Positions 40,684 through 48,479 of a stretch of 64,000 bases of DNA are shown in pieces. Origin of the DNA: DATLED01 sp035525495 (GTDB lineage: Bacteria; Actinomycetota; Acidimicrobiia; Acidimicrobiales; CADCTF01); NCBI GenBank assembly GCA_035525495.1, contig DATLED010000091.1, positions 1 through 64,000 of the forward strand, written 5' to 3'. A model generated the notes under the pieces. It did no database searches and was not told the origin of the DNA. It was given only the letters and a program-made list of their open reading frames with translations. Made by a program: the position numbers and the translations under genes. Every line of letters starts with the position of its first letter. Position 1 is the stretch's first letter.

Positions 40684-40773
40684 ATGACGGACGCATCGGT
40701 CGTGGCCGAACTCGAGGCCCCGTTCGGCCTCGCCGCCACCGCCGAACACCGGCAACGGCCGTCGTCGGACTGA
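40684..40773 (+). CDS. Possible 29-aa peptide upstream of mazG-like gene
   Basis: ATG at 40684 with GGGGA six nt upstream opens 29 codons (MTDASVVAELEAPFGLAATA, ending RPSSD) closed by TGA at 40773, 4 nt before the GTG of the MazG-like gene. The spacing suggests coupling. No known motif; chance cannot be excluded. Confidence 0.3.
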   Translation: MTDASVVAELEAPFGLAATAEHRQRPSSD

Positions 40774-40777
40774 CGAC

Positions 40778-41056
40778 GTGGAGCTCGACGCATTGCAGCA
40801 GCTGATGGAGGACACCTACGGCGCACGTGACCGGGCGCGGGGCGTGCCGGCGTCGGTGGCGTGGCTGGCCGAGGAGGTCGGCGAGTTCGCCAAAGCCGCC
40901 CGCAAGGGGACGCGGGCCGAACAGCTCGAGGAGCTCGCCGACGTGCTGGCGTGGCTGGCGTCGATCGCCAACCAGCTCGGCCTGTCGATGGACGAGGCCG
41001 TCCAGCGCTACGCCGCCGGCTGCCCGAAGTGCGCCGGCGTGCCCTGCACCTGCTGA
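40778..41056 (+). CDS. MazG-like nucleotide pyrophosphohydrolase
   Basis: A 92-aa single-domain MazG-fold protein: LAEEVGEFAKAARKG gives the first ExxE metal motif and LEELADVLAWLASIANQLG the second (ExxD). It should hydrolyse a nucleoside triphosphate to monophosphate and pyrophosphate. The C-terminus CPKCAGVPCTC has four Cys, a probable zinc site that is not part of the usual MazG domain. GTG start at 40778. It follows tRNA-Pro and is convergent with asd. Confidence 0.85.
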   Translation: MELDALQQLMEDTYGARDRARGVPASVAWLAEEVGEFAKAARKGTRAEQLEELADVLAWLASIANQLGLSMDEAVQRYAAGCPKCAGVPCTC

Positions 41057-41077
41057 CTCCCTCGTGAACGGGCAGGG

Positions 41078-42103
41078 TCAGCGACGAACCAAGCACTCGG
41101 CGATCTGGACGGCGTTGAGGGCGGCGCCCTTGCGGAGGTTGTCGTTGCTGACGAACAGCGCCAGCCCGTGCTCGGCACCCTCGTCCCGGCGGATGCGGCC
41201 GACGTAGCTCGGATCCTGGCCGGCGGCCTTGAGCGGCGTCGGGACGTCGACGACCTCGACGCCGGCGGCCGCGCGCAGCAGCTCGGTCGCCCGTACGGGC
41301 GACAGTTCCCGCTCGAACTCGGCGTTGATCGACAGCGAGTGGCCGGTGAAGACCGGGACGCGCACGCACGTCGAGGACACCCGGAGTCCGGGGATCGCGA
41401 GGATCTTGCGGGACTCGTCCCGCAGCTTGACCTCTTCGCTGGTCTCGCTGTGCGCGTCGCCGATGAGCCCGCCGGCCAAAGGCAGGACGTTGTAGGCGAT
41501 CGTCTCGGCGAACTCCGACGGTGACGGGAAGTCGATCGCCCGGCCGTCGAAGGTCAGCTCGCCCGCCTTGTCGCCGGCGGCCGTGACCTGCTCGAGGAGC
41601 TCCGGCGGTCCGCTCGTCCCCGCGCCCGACACCGCCTGGTACGTCGAGTAGATGACCCGCTTCAGACCCGCATCGGCGTGGAGCGGCTGGAGGACCGGCA
41701 TGGCCGCCATCGTCGTGCAGTTCGGGTTGGCAACGATGCCGATGCGGATGTCGGCGAGCGCATGGGCGTTGACCTCGGGCACGACGAGCGGCACGTCCGG
41801 ATGCATGCGCCACGCCTTGGAGTTGTCGACGACGGTCGCACCCGCCGCCGCCACCTGCGGCGCCAGCTCATGAGACGCATCGGCGCCGACGGAGAACAGT
41901 GCGATGTCGATGCCGGCGTAGTCGCCACCCCAAGCGTCCTCGACCTCGACGTCGCCGTCGAGCCACGGCAGACGCTTGCCGACGCTGCGGGGCGAGGCGA
42001 AGTAGCGGATCGAGTCGACGGGGAACGCCCGCTCCGCCAGGAGCGTGCGCATGACGGTGCCGACCTGCCCGGTGGCGCCGAACAATCCGAGGCGAGCTCC
42101 CAT
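41078..42103 (-). CDS. asd: Aspartate-semialdehyde dehydrogenase
   Basis: The 341-aa enzyme reduces aspartyl-4-phosphate to aspartate semialdehyde with NADPH, the second step of the Lys/Thr/Met/diaminopimelate pathway. It has the Rossmann start LGLFGATGQVGTVM, the catalytic Cys in VANPNCTTMA, QAVSGAGTSG, and the acceptor His in VFTGHSLSINAEFE. ATG at 42103 lies 5 nt after the lysC stop. It forms an operon with lysC. Confidence 0.95.
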   Translation of the reverse strand: MGARLGLFGATGQVGTVMRTLLAERAFPVDSIRYFASPRSVGKRLPWLDGDVEVEDAWGGDYAGIDIALFSVGADASHELAPQVAAAGATVVDNSKAWRMHPDVPLVVPEVNAHALADIRIGIVANPNCTTMAAMPVLQPLHADAGLKRVIYSTYQAVSGAGTSGPPELLEQVTAAGDKAGELTFDGRAIDFPSPSEFAETIAYNVLPLAGGLIGDAHSETSEEVKLRDESRKILAIPGLRVSSTCVRVPVFTGHSLSINAEFERELSPVRATELLRAAAGVEVVDVPTPLKAAGQDPSYVGRIRRDEGAEHGLALFVSNDNLRKGAALNAVQIAECLVRR

Positions 42104-42108
42104 CCGAC

Positions 42109-43323
42109 TCAGCGCTCCAGCTCGAAGGCCGAGTGCAGGACCTGCACCGCCTGCTCGACCTGGTGGTCGCGCACGACGCAGCTGATGCGGATCGGCGACG
42201 TCGAGATCATGTCGATGTTCACGCCCTCGTCGGCCAGCGTCTCGAACATCTTGGCGGCGACCCCCGGGTGCGTCTTCATGCCCGCGCCGATCAACGAGAC
42301 CCGGGCGATCTGCGCGTCGGCGAGCACGTCGGTGGCGCCGATCTCGCCCTTCAGGTCCGAGGCCACACGGAGCGACATCTCGACGTCGGACTTCGGGACG
42401 GTGAAGGAGATGTCGGTGACGCCGTGAACCGAGACGTTCTGCACGATCATGTCGACGTTGACGTGGCTGTCGGCGAGGGCCCGGAACAGCCGGGCGGCGA
42501 TGCCCGGCTTGTCGGCCACCCCGTTGACGGTGATCTTGGCCTCCGAGCTGTCGGAGATGACGGCGGAGATGATCGGCTGTTCCATGGTGGGGTCCTCTTC
42601 GCGGATCCAGGTGCCCGGCTCCCAGGTGAAGCTCGAGCGAACGTGCAGCGGCACTTTGTGGTTTCTGGCGAACTCGACCGAACGCATCGCCGGCTTCGGA
42701 CAACCGACGGCGCACATCTCGAGCATCTCCTCGAACGAGAGCTGCGGGATCTTGCGGGCCGTGGGGACGAGGCGAGGGTCAGCGGTGAAGACGCCGGACA
42801 CGTCGGTGTAGAGCTCACAGTGATCGGCGCCGAGCGCCTGGGCGAGGGCCACGCCGGTGATGTCCGAGGCGTCACGACCGAGGAACGTCACGTCACGCGC
42901 CGTCGACATCCCCTGCGCGCCGCCGACGACCGGCACCTGGTTCCTCGAGAGCGCTTCTCGGATCCGCTCAGGACGCATCTCGACGATCTTCGCCTTCGTA
43001 TGCGTCTCGTCGGTGATGATGCCGGCCTGGCTACCGGTGAACGAGAGCGCGTCGACGCCCAGTTCGCTGAGGGCCATCACCAACAACGCCATCGACTTGC
43101 GCTCGCCGGCGGTGATCAGCATGTCCATCTCGCGGCCCGGATGGACCCCCGACACGTCGGAGGCGAGGCGGATCAGCTCGTCCGTCTCCTTGCCCATCGC
43201 GCTGACGACCACGACCACATCGGCGCCGTTGCGATGGGTGCGGGCGATGTGGTCGGCGACCGCTCGCATCCGATCGGGGTCGGCCACGGAGGTGCCGCCG
43301 TACTTCTGCACGACGAGGGGCAT
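42109..43323 (-). CDS. lysC: Aspartate kinase
   Basis: The 404-aa enzyme phosphorylates aspartate. Motifs are VVQKYGGTSVADPDRM, SFTGSQAGIITDE, FLGRDASDITGVALAQALGA and ELYTDVSGVFTADPR in the catalytic domain, then two ACT domains (ITVNGVADKPGIAARLFRAL; VSLIGAGMKTHPGVAAKMFE) that should bind Lys and Thr for feedback inhibition. In related actinobacteria an internal start makes a separate beta subunit; candidate Met codons exist around the domain linker but this is not demonstrated. asd follows after 5 nt. Confidence 0.95.
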   Translation of the reverse strand: MPLVVQKYGGTSVADPDRMRAVADHIARTHRNGADVVVVVSAMGKETDELIRLASDVSGVHPGREMDMLITAGERKSMALLVMALSELGVDALSFTGSQAGIITDETHTKAKIVEMRPERIREALSRNQVPVVGGAQGMSTARDVTFLGRDASDITGVALAQALGADHCELYTDVSGVFTADPRLVPTARKIPQLSFEEMLEMCAVGCPKPAMRSVEFARNHKVPLHVRSSFTWEPGTWIREEDPTMEQPIISAVISDSSEAKITVNGVADKPGIAARLFRALADSHVNVDMIVQNVSVHGVTDISFTVPKSDVEMSLRVASDLKGEIGATDVLADAQIARVSLIGAGMKTHPGVAAKMFETLADEGVNIDMISTSPIRISCVVRDHQVEQAVQVLHSAFELER

Positions 43324-43363
43324 GGTGCGTCCAGTCTACGGGCGGCCTCCACCAACCCCTTCG

Positions 43364-43411
43364 GCTTTCGAGCGCCAGCGCGCCGCCTGGCGACCGTTCG
43401 CGCTCGAAAGC
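43364..43411. repeat. Inverted repeat between lysC and cyclophilin genes
   Basis: GCTTTCGAGCG at 43364-43374 and CGCTCGAAAGC at 43401-43411 are exact reverse complements around a 26-nt loop that has its own palindromic CGCCAG/CTGGCG segment. The repeat lies in a divergent intergenic region, so it is better read as an operator or cruciform than a terminator. Confidence 0.55.
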
Positions 43412-43466
43412 GCCGGGGGGACGGGCGATTCCTTGCACCCGGGCCGGGCCACTAGCTTTCACCGCC

Positions 43467-44270
43467 GTGCCCACGGACAAGCGAGAGCGCCAGCGCGCCG
43501 GCCGGGAGGCCCGCCGCGCCGAAGCCGCGGCGGCCCAGCGCCGCGCCGCGAGGCGCCGTCAGATCCTCAGCGTGGTCGGTCTCCTCGCCGTCGTCGTCGG
43601 CATCGGTGTGTTCATCAACCTGAGCGGCAAGGACGACAGCACCGACTCGGTCGACACCGGGTCGGACGCGACGACGTCCACCACCGCCGCAGCCCCGAAG
43701 CCGGCGGCCGGGACGTCCGCATGCCCGCCCGCCGACGGGGCCAAGGAGCCGAAGAAGGCGTTCGACGGCGTGCCCAAGGACTGCCTCGCCAAGGGCGCGA
43801 CCTACGCGGCGGACGTGGAGACCGACGCTGGTTCCTTCACCATCACCCTCGATGCCGCGAAGGCGCCCACGACCGTCAACTCGTTCGTCTTCCTCAGCCG
43901 CTACCGCGCCTATGAGGGGGTTCCCTTCCACCGGGTCATCCCCGGCTTCGTCGTGCAGGGCGGCGACGTCGAGAAGGGGAGCGGCTCGGGCGGTCCGGGC
44001 TACGAGTTCGCCGACGAGCTGCCCAAGGCCGGCGAGTACGAGATCGGGTCGGTGGCGATGGCCAACAGCGGACCGAACACCAACGGCTCGCAGTTCTTCG
44101 TCATCACCGGCGACCAGGGCGTCCAGCTGCCGCCGAGCTACTCGCTGTTCGGCAAGGTGACCTCCGGCATGGACATCGTGAAGAAGATCGAGGCCGACGG
44201 CGATGCGAGCGGGACGCCAAAGGTCACCCACAAGATCGTCAAGGTGACGATCACCGAGAAGAAGGACTGA
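43467..44270 (+). CDS. Membrane-anchored cyclophilin-type peptidyl-prolyl isomerase
   Basis: A 267-aa protein: basic N-terminus (MPTDKRERQRAGREARRAEA), one membrane helix (residues about 33-52, ILSVVGLLAVVVGIGVFI), a Ser/Thr/Pro linker, then a cyclophilin domain with PFHRVIPGFVVQGGD, GPGYEFADEL, and SVAMANSGPNTNGSQFFVI. It should catalyse proline isomerisation outside the cell membrane. Two Cys (SACPPADG and PKDCLAKG) just before the domain could form a disulfide. The next gene encodes a cytosolic paralogue. Confidence 0.92.
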   Translation: MPTDKRERQRAGREARRAEAAAAQRRAARRRQILSVVGLLAVVVGIGVFINLSGKDDSTDSVDTGSDATTSTTAAAPKPAAGTSACPPADGAKEPKKAFDGVPKDCLAKGATYAADVETDAGSFTITLDAAKAPTTVNSFVFLSRYRAYEGVPFHRVIPGFVVQGGDVEKGSGSGGPGYEFADELPKAGEYEIGSVAMANSGPNTNGSQFFVITGDQGVQLPPSYSLFGKVTSGMDIVKKIEADGDASGTPKVTHKIVKVTITEKKD

Positions 44271-44281
44271 GGCTCGCCACC

Positions 44282-44803
<522 letters not shown>

Positions 44804-44843
44804 GAGTCAGCGGCCCGCCGTCGGGCTGCGCCGACGCCGCCTG

Positions 44844-45521
44844 CTAGGGCAGTTGGTCGAGCGGGAGGTCCTTGCCCGCGAGCCACGCGGCGACGTTTCC
44901 GGCCCCGGCGGCGCGCCACGTACCGTCGGTTCCGCGGATCACGGCCGTTTGCTCGTCGATGCCGACGACCGCGCACCCGGCCGGCGCCAGCTCGAACGTG
45001 CGCCGCGCCTTCTCGTGCGACCACGTGTTGGCGTGCGGGATCACCGTCAGCCCGTTCACCAGTCCGAGCCCCAACGTGAACGCCCCGCCTCGCGGGTCGA
45101 TCATCGGATCGCAAAGCACCATGGCGCCGGCGGACGAACCCGCGAGCACCGCGCCTGCGTTCCACGTCTCGACGATCGCCGCCCACACCGCCGAGTCCTT
45201 GAGGACCGACCGCAGGTGCAGCGGCGAACCGCCGCCGAGATAGAGGAACCTGGCCTCCCTCACGGCCGCGACGTTGGCCTCGTCCTCGGCGTCGGGACGG
45301 GCGAGGACGTTCAGGCCACGCGCCTTTCCACCGAAGGTGGCGAACCACGCGACGGCGGTGTCCACGGCACGCTGGGGGTGCTCGTAGGCGGCGGCCGTCG
45401 GCAGGATCAGGACCTCATCGCCGCCCGATGCGGCGAGGAGCTCGCGGTCGAAGGTGCACCCGTCGCGCCACTCCATCCCGCCGACGAGGGCCAGCGGCCC
45501 AGGCGTCGCCTCGCCGCTCAC
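44844..45521 (-). CDS. Peptidase S51 / cyanophycinase-like protein
   Basis: The 225-aa protein has the class I glutamine-amidotransferase-like fold of peptidase S51: the nucleophile Ser in VLAGSSAGAMVL, FLYLGGGSPLHLRSVLKD, and GLGLVNGLTVIPHANTW. Family members cleave Asp-X dipeptides or cyanophycin; no cyanophycin synthetase gene is in the window. The GTG at 45521 overlaps the stop of the methyltransferase gene (GTGA), so the two are coupled. Confidence 0.85.
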   Translation of the reverse strand: MSGEATPGPLALVGGMEWRDGCTFDRELLAASGGDEVLILPTAAAYEHPQRAVDTAVAWFATFGGKARGLNVLARPDAEDEANVAAVREARFLYLGGGSPLHLRSVLKDSAVWAAIVETWNAGAVLAGSSAGAMVLCDPMIDPRGGAFTLGLGLVNGLTVIPHANTWSHEKARRTFELAPAGCAVVGIDEQTAVIRGTDGTWRAAGAGNVAAWLAGKDLPLDQLP

Positions 45522-46129
45522 GATGAGGTCCTCTTGGACGGGGTGGCGACGCCTTGCACGAGGGCTCCTGATCGATGGCAGTCGGTGATGGCGAACCCGC
45601 CCGCCCGGATGATGTCGAGCGTCGCGCGGTCGAGGTGGCATCCTGCCCCGCCGGTGCGGCTCCACACGGGCGTGACCGCCGCCTGCAATCGTCCCCGCCA
45701 ACCCGGCTGGGCGACGTGCTCGAGGAACAGGAGCCGCCCGCTCGGCTTGAGGATCCGCTTGATGGCCGTGACCGCGTCCACCGGCGACTCGACCGAACAG
45801 AGGACGAGGCTGGTCACGACCGTGTCGGCGAACCCGTCGGGGAGGGTGGTGTCCTCGATGCCGGTCTCGTGGACCTCGACCGGAACGGGTGCCGACGGCA
45901 CCCGGGCCAACAGTCGGCGCCGCATGGCGCCGTCGGGTTCGAGGACGACGACGCGGTCGACGTCGCGGTAGTAGGGCAGGTTCCTGCCGGTCCCGCCGCC
46001 GACCTCGACGACCTCGCCCTTGGCGTCGGCGACGAGCCGGCGTCGCCGGTCGGCGAGGCCACCGCGCTCCAGCAGGCCCATCAACGGGTCGTACAACGCG
46101 GCGTGGATGGGGTGGTCGGTGGCTGGCAC
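45518..46129 (-). CDS. Class I SAM-dependent methyltransferase
   Basis: The 203-aa enzyme has the SAM-binding motif VVEVGGGTGRNLPYY, an acidic loop VVVLEPDGAMRRRL, and motif SGRLLFLEHVAQPGWRG with a late aromatic/Cys region (GGAGCHLDRATLDIIRAGGF), a pattern found in UbiE- and phospholipid-N-methyltransferase-like proteins. The substrate is unknown. The start is GTG at 46129. It precedes and overlaps the S51 peptidase-like gene. Confidence 0.85.
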   Translation of the reverse strand: MPATDHPIHAALYDPLMGLLERGGLADRRRRLVADAKGEVVEVGGGTGRNLPYYRDVDRVVVLEPDGAMRRRLLARVPSAPVPVEVHETGIEDTTLPDGFADTVVTSLVLCSVESPVDAVTAIKRILKPSGRLLFLEHVAQPGWRGRLQAAVTPVWSRTGGAGCHLDRATLDIIRAGGFAITDCHRSGALVQGVATPSKRTSS

Positions 46130-46289
46130 GAGACCGACCAACCTAGAGCGGACGGCGGTGCGCGTAGGTCGGAGATGGTCGGGGGACAAGGTCTTCCCCG
46201 TACAACGAGTTCGTCCTCGAGGCGAGGGTCCCCGTCTGGTGCTAGGCGCATTGGAGCGCCGAGGCGAGCGGTCGGTATCGTCCTCGGCC

Positions 46290-47147
46290 ATGGCTATCAA
46301 GCGCATCGGCATCGTGGGATCGGGGATCATGGGGAGCGGCATCGCCGAGGTGGCCGCCAGGACCGGCCACGACGTCGTGCTCCGGAGCCGGAAGCAGGAA
46401 TCGGCCGACGCGATGGTCGCCGGGCTGGAGAAGTCGCTGGCGAAGCAGGTCGAGCGGGGCAAGCTGAGCGAAGAGGACCGCGACGCCGCTGTGGCTCGGG
46501 TGGGCGCCACCAGCAGCATCGACGACCTCGCGGACTGCGACCTCGTCATCGAGTCGATCGTCGAGGACCTCGCCACCAAGAAGGTGCTCTTCAACGAGCT
46601 CGACCGCGTCGTCAAGGACGGCGCCATCCTGGCGACCAACACCTCCACCCTGCCCGTGATCGAGATGGCCATGGAGACGGGTCGTCCGGACAAGGTCTGC
46701 GGCATCCACTTCTTCAACCCGGCGCCGATGATGGCGCTCGTCGAGATCGTCCGGCCCCTCACCGCCAGCGATGACACGATCAGCGCAGCGGTCGCCTTCG
46801 CCGAGACCTGCGGCAAGCAGGCCGTCGAGGTCATCGACCAGGCCGGCTTCATCGTCAACAACCTCCTCTTCCCCTACCTGAACAACGCCGTCCGGATGTT
46901 CGAGAACGGCGTCGCCACCAAGGAGGGCATCGACGAGGCCATGAAGGGCGGTTGCAACTTCCCGATGGGACCGTTCGCCCTGCTCGACCTCGTCGGCCTC
47001 GACACGAGCCTCAGCATCCTCGAGGCGCTCTACGAGGAGTTCAAGGACCCCAACTACGCGCCCCGTCCGCTCCTCAAGCGGATGGTGGCCGCCGAGCAGC
47101 TCGGCCGGAAGTCCGGCAAGGGCTTCTACGACTACGCCAGGAAGTAG
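46290..47147 (+). CDS. 3-hydroxyacyl/3-hydroxybutyryl-CoA dehydrogenase
   Basis: A 285-aa NAD(P)-dependent enzyme: Rossmann motif IGIVGSGIMGSGIAEVAART, DLVIESIVEDLATKK, the catalytic His in CGIHFFNPAPMM, NNLLFPYLNNAVRMFE, and the C-terminal GCNFPMGPFALLDLVGLD and GRKSGKGFYDY. It interconverts 3-hydroxybutyryl-CoA and acetoacetyl-CoA. The ATG at 46290 gives the standard N-terminus. In this window it is 1.3 kb from an ethylmalonyl-CoA-mutase-like gene, which suggests a role in acetyl-CoA assimilation or polyhydroxybutyrate/fatty acid turnover. Confidence 0.92.
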   Translation: MAIKRIGIVGSGIMGSGIAEVAARTGHDVVLRSRKQESADAMVAGLEKSLAKQVERGKLSEEDRDAAVARVGATSSIDDLADCDLVIESIVEDLATKKVLFNELDRVVKDGAILATNTSTLPVIEMAMETGRPDKVCGIHFFNPAPMMALVEIVRPLTASDDTISAAVAFAETCGKQAVEVIDQAGFIVNNLLFPYLNNAVRMFENGVATKEGIDEAMKGGCNFPMGPFALLDLVGLDTSLSILEALYEEFKDPNYAPRPLLKRMVAAEQLGRKSGKGFYDYARK

Positions 47148-47151
47148 TCGC

Positions 47152-47565
47152 TCAGGAAGCTGAGCGGACGGCGGCGACGAGGTCGTCGACGGACGGACGC
47201 GCGGGACTGTCGGCGGCGTAGCGGAGCACGACCGCGCCGTCGCGCCCGACGATGACATCGCCACCCACCGGCACGCCGTCGGCCCCCATGCCGAAGTGGA
47301 AGGACTCGTGCAGCGCACGGGTCTCGTCGGTGATCACGTCGAGGGGCGCGACGAAGCGGGCTCGGTAGCCGCGCAGGTTACGGGGCCTCGTGTCCAGGAC
47401 GACGACGACCAGGGCGTCGCCGAACTCGTCGAGCCGGTCGCGCACGTCGATGGCGTGGGCCTTGCAGGGCGTGCAGGCGAAGTCGCGGTGGAAGAGCAGG
47501 ACGACGGGGCGGCCGCGGTGGTCCTCGAGGCGCCACCCATCGCCGCGCCAGTCGACGACGGCCAC
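47152..47565 (-). CDS. Thioredoxin-fold AhpC/TSA-like protein
   Basis: The 137-aa protein has a thioredoxin fold with FHRDFACTPCKAHAIDVRD (CxxC) and a Prx-like order of strands (ALVVVVLDTRPR, GDVIVGRDGAVVLRYAA). It resembles AhpC/TSA-2 or PRXL2-type redox proteins more than thioredoxin. It may reduce a peroxide or partner disulfide. GTG at 47565, 1 nt after the DUF3097 gene stop, so the two genes are coupled; it is convergent with the dehydrogenase gene. Confidence 0.8.
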   Translation of the reverse strand: MAVVDWRGDGWRLEDHRGRPVVLLFHRDFACTPCKAHAIDVRDRLDEFGDALVVVVLDTRPRNLRGYRARFVAPLDVITDETRALHESFHFGMGADGVPVGGDVIVGRDGAVVLRYAADSPARPSVDDLVAAVRSAS

Positions 47566-47566
47566 G

Positions 47567-48370
47567 TCAGTCCGTTTCGGTGACGAAGTCGATGAGGCGC
47601 TCCACGGCACCGACCAGCTCGGGTTCGAGGTCGGCGTAGCTCGTGACCTTGGCCAGCAGCTGACGCCAGAAGGTCCGCGGGTCTCCGGCGCCGAGGGCGG
47701 CGCACACCCCGTCCTTCCAAGGGCTGCCCCTCGGCACGACGGGCCACGCCGTGATGCCGACCGCCTTCGGCCGCACCGCCTGCCAGACGTCGACGAAGGG
47801 GGTCCCCGTGACGAGGACGTGCGCGTGCCGGACGGACTCGGCGATGCGGGCCTCCTTCGACCCGGCGACGAGGTGGTCCGCGAGGACGCCGAGACGGGCG
47901 TCGGCGGCCGGCCGGAAGGCGGCGATGAACTCGCCGAGGTGGTCGAGCCCGTCGAGGCGCTCGACCACGACGCCGGCGATGCGCAGGTCGTCGCCCCACA
48001 CCTTCTCGACGAGCTCGGCGTCGTGCACGCCCTCGACGAGGATCCGCGACGCGCGTGCGACCTGCGCCGGCCGTCCGTGCACGGCGACCGATCCGCTTGC
48101 CGTCGCAGCCGGCGTGACCGCCGCACGTGGCTTCGCCAGCGACACCGCCTTGCCCTCGAGGGAGAACGCGCCCGGCACCAACGGGAACAGCCGCTCGGAT
48201 CCCATCGGCCCCCGGAGCACCACCGCATCGCCGGCGTCGAAGCGCACGAACGTCCCGCCGAAGCCGCTCGCCCGGTGCGACACCGCCAGCCCCACTCGAG
48301 CCTCGACCGACGGATAGACGGTCGCGGCGCGCCGGTCGAAGTCGAGGATGTCGCCAGGCTCCCAGGGCAC
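47567..48370 (-). CDS. DUF3097 family protein
   Basis: A 267-aa protein of the actinobacterial DUF3097 family. It begins VVPWEPGDILDFD; the middle has a TOPRIM-like pattern (ILVEGVHDAELVEKVWGDDL, AGVVVERLDGLDHL, RLGVLADHLVAGSKEARIAE) with conserved acids, and the C-terminus has VLVTGTPFVDVWQAVRPKAV. The TOPRIM-like core suggests metal-dependent nucleic acid or phosphoryl chemistry, which is inference. The GTG at 48370 is preferred because the sequence upstream (48371-48479) contains a copy of the intergenic repeat; an ATG at 48490 is the longer alternative. Confidence 0.8.
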   Translation of the reverse strand: MPWEPGDILDFDRRAATVYPSVEARVGLAVSHRASGFGGTFVRFDAGDAVVLRGPMGSERLFPLVPGAFSLEGKAVSLAKPRAAVTPAATASGSVAVHGRPAQVARASRILVEGVHDAELVEKVWGDDLRIAGVVVERLDGLDHLGEFIAAFRPAADARLGVLADHLVAGSKEARIAESVRHAHVLVTGTPFVDVWQAVRPKAVGITAWPVVPRGSPWKDGVCAALGAGDPRTFWRQLLAKVTSYADLEPELVGAVERLIDFVTETD

Positions 48371-48431
48371 GACCTGGAAATTACCGGCGGCGCCAGGAGC
48401 GCCGGCGACCAGCCGCCCGCCAGCCGACGGA

Positions 48432-48466
48432 AGTCCGCGCCGAAGGCGCCCTCGCAGAGCGAGGCC
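48432..48466 (-). repeat. Partial copy of the dispersed intergenic repeat, inverted
   Basis: On the minus strand the sequence reads GGCCTCGCTCTGCGAGGGCG, then CCTTCGGCGCGG, matching the first part of the unit at 9998-10087. It lies in the divergent gap between the DUF3097 and mutase genes. Confidence 0.5.
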
Positions 48467-48479
48467 GAGATCAGGGACA

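Noticed and set aside
44804..44843. Terminator-like GC-rich palindrome between cyclophilin and S51 genes
   Set aside because: The best stem is only about six pairs with mismatches, too weak to report.
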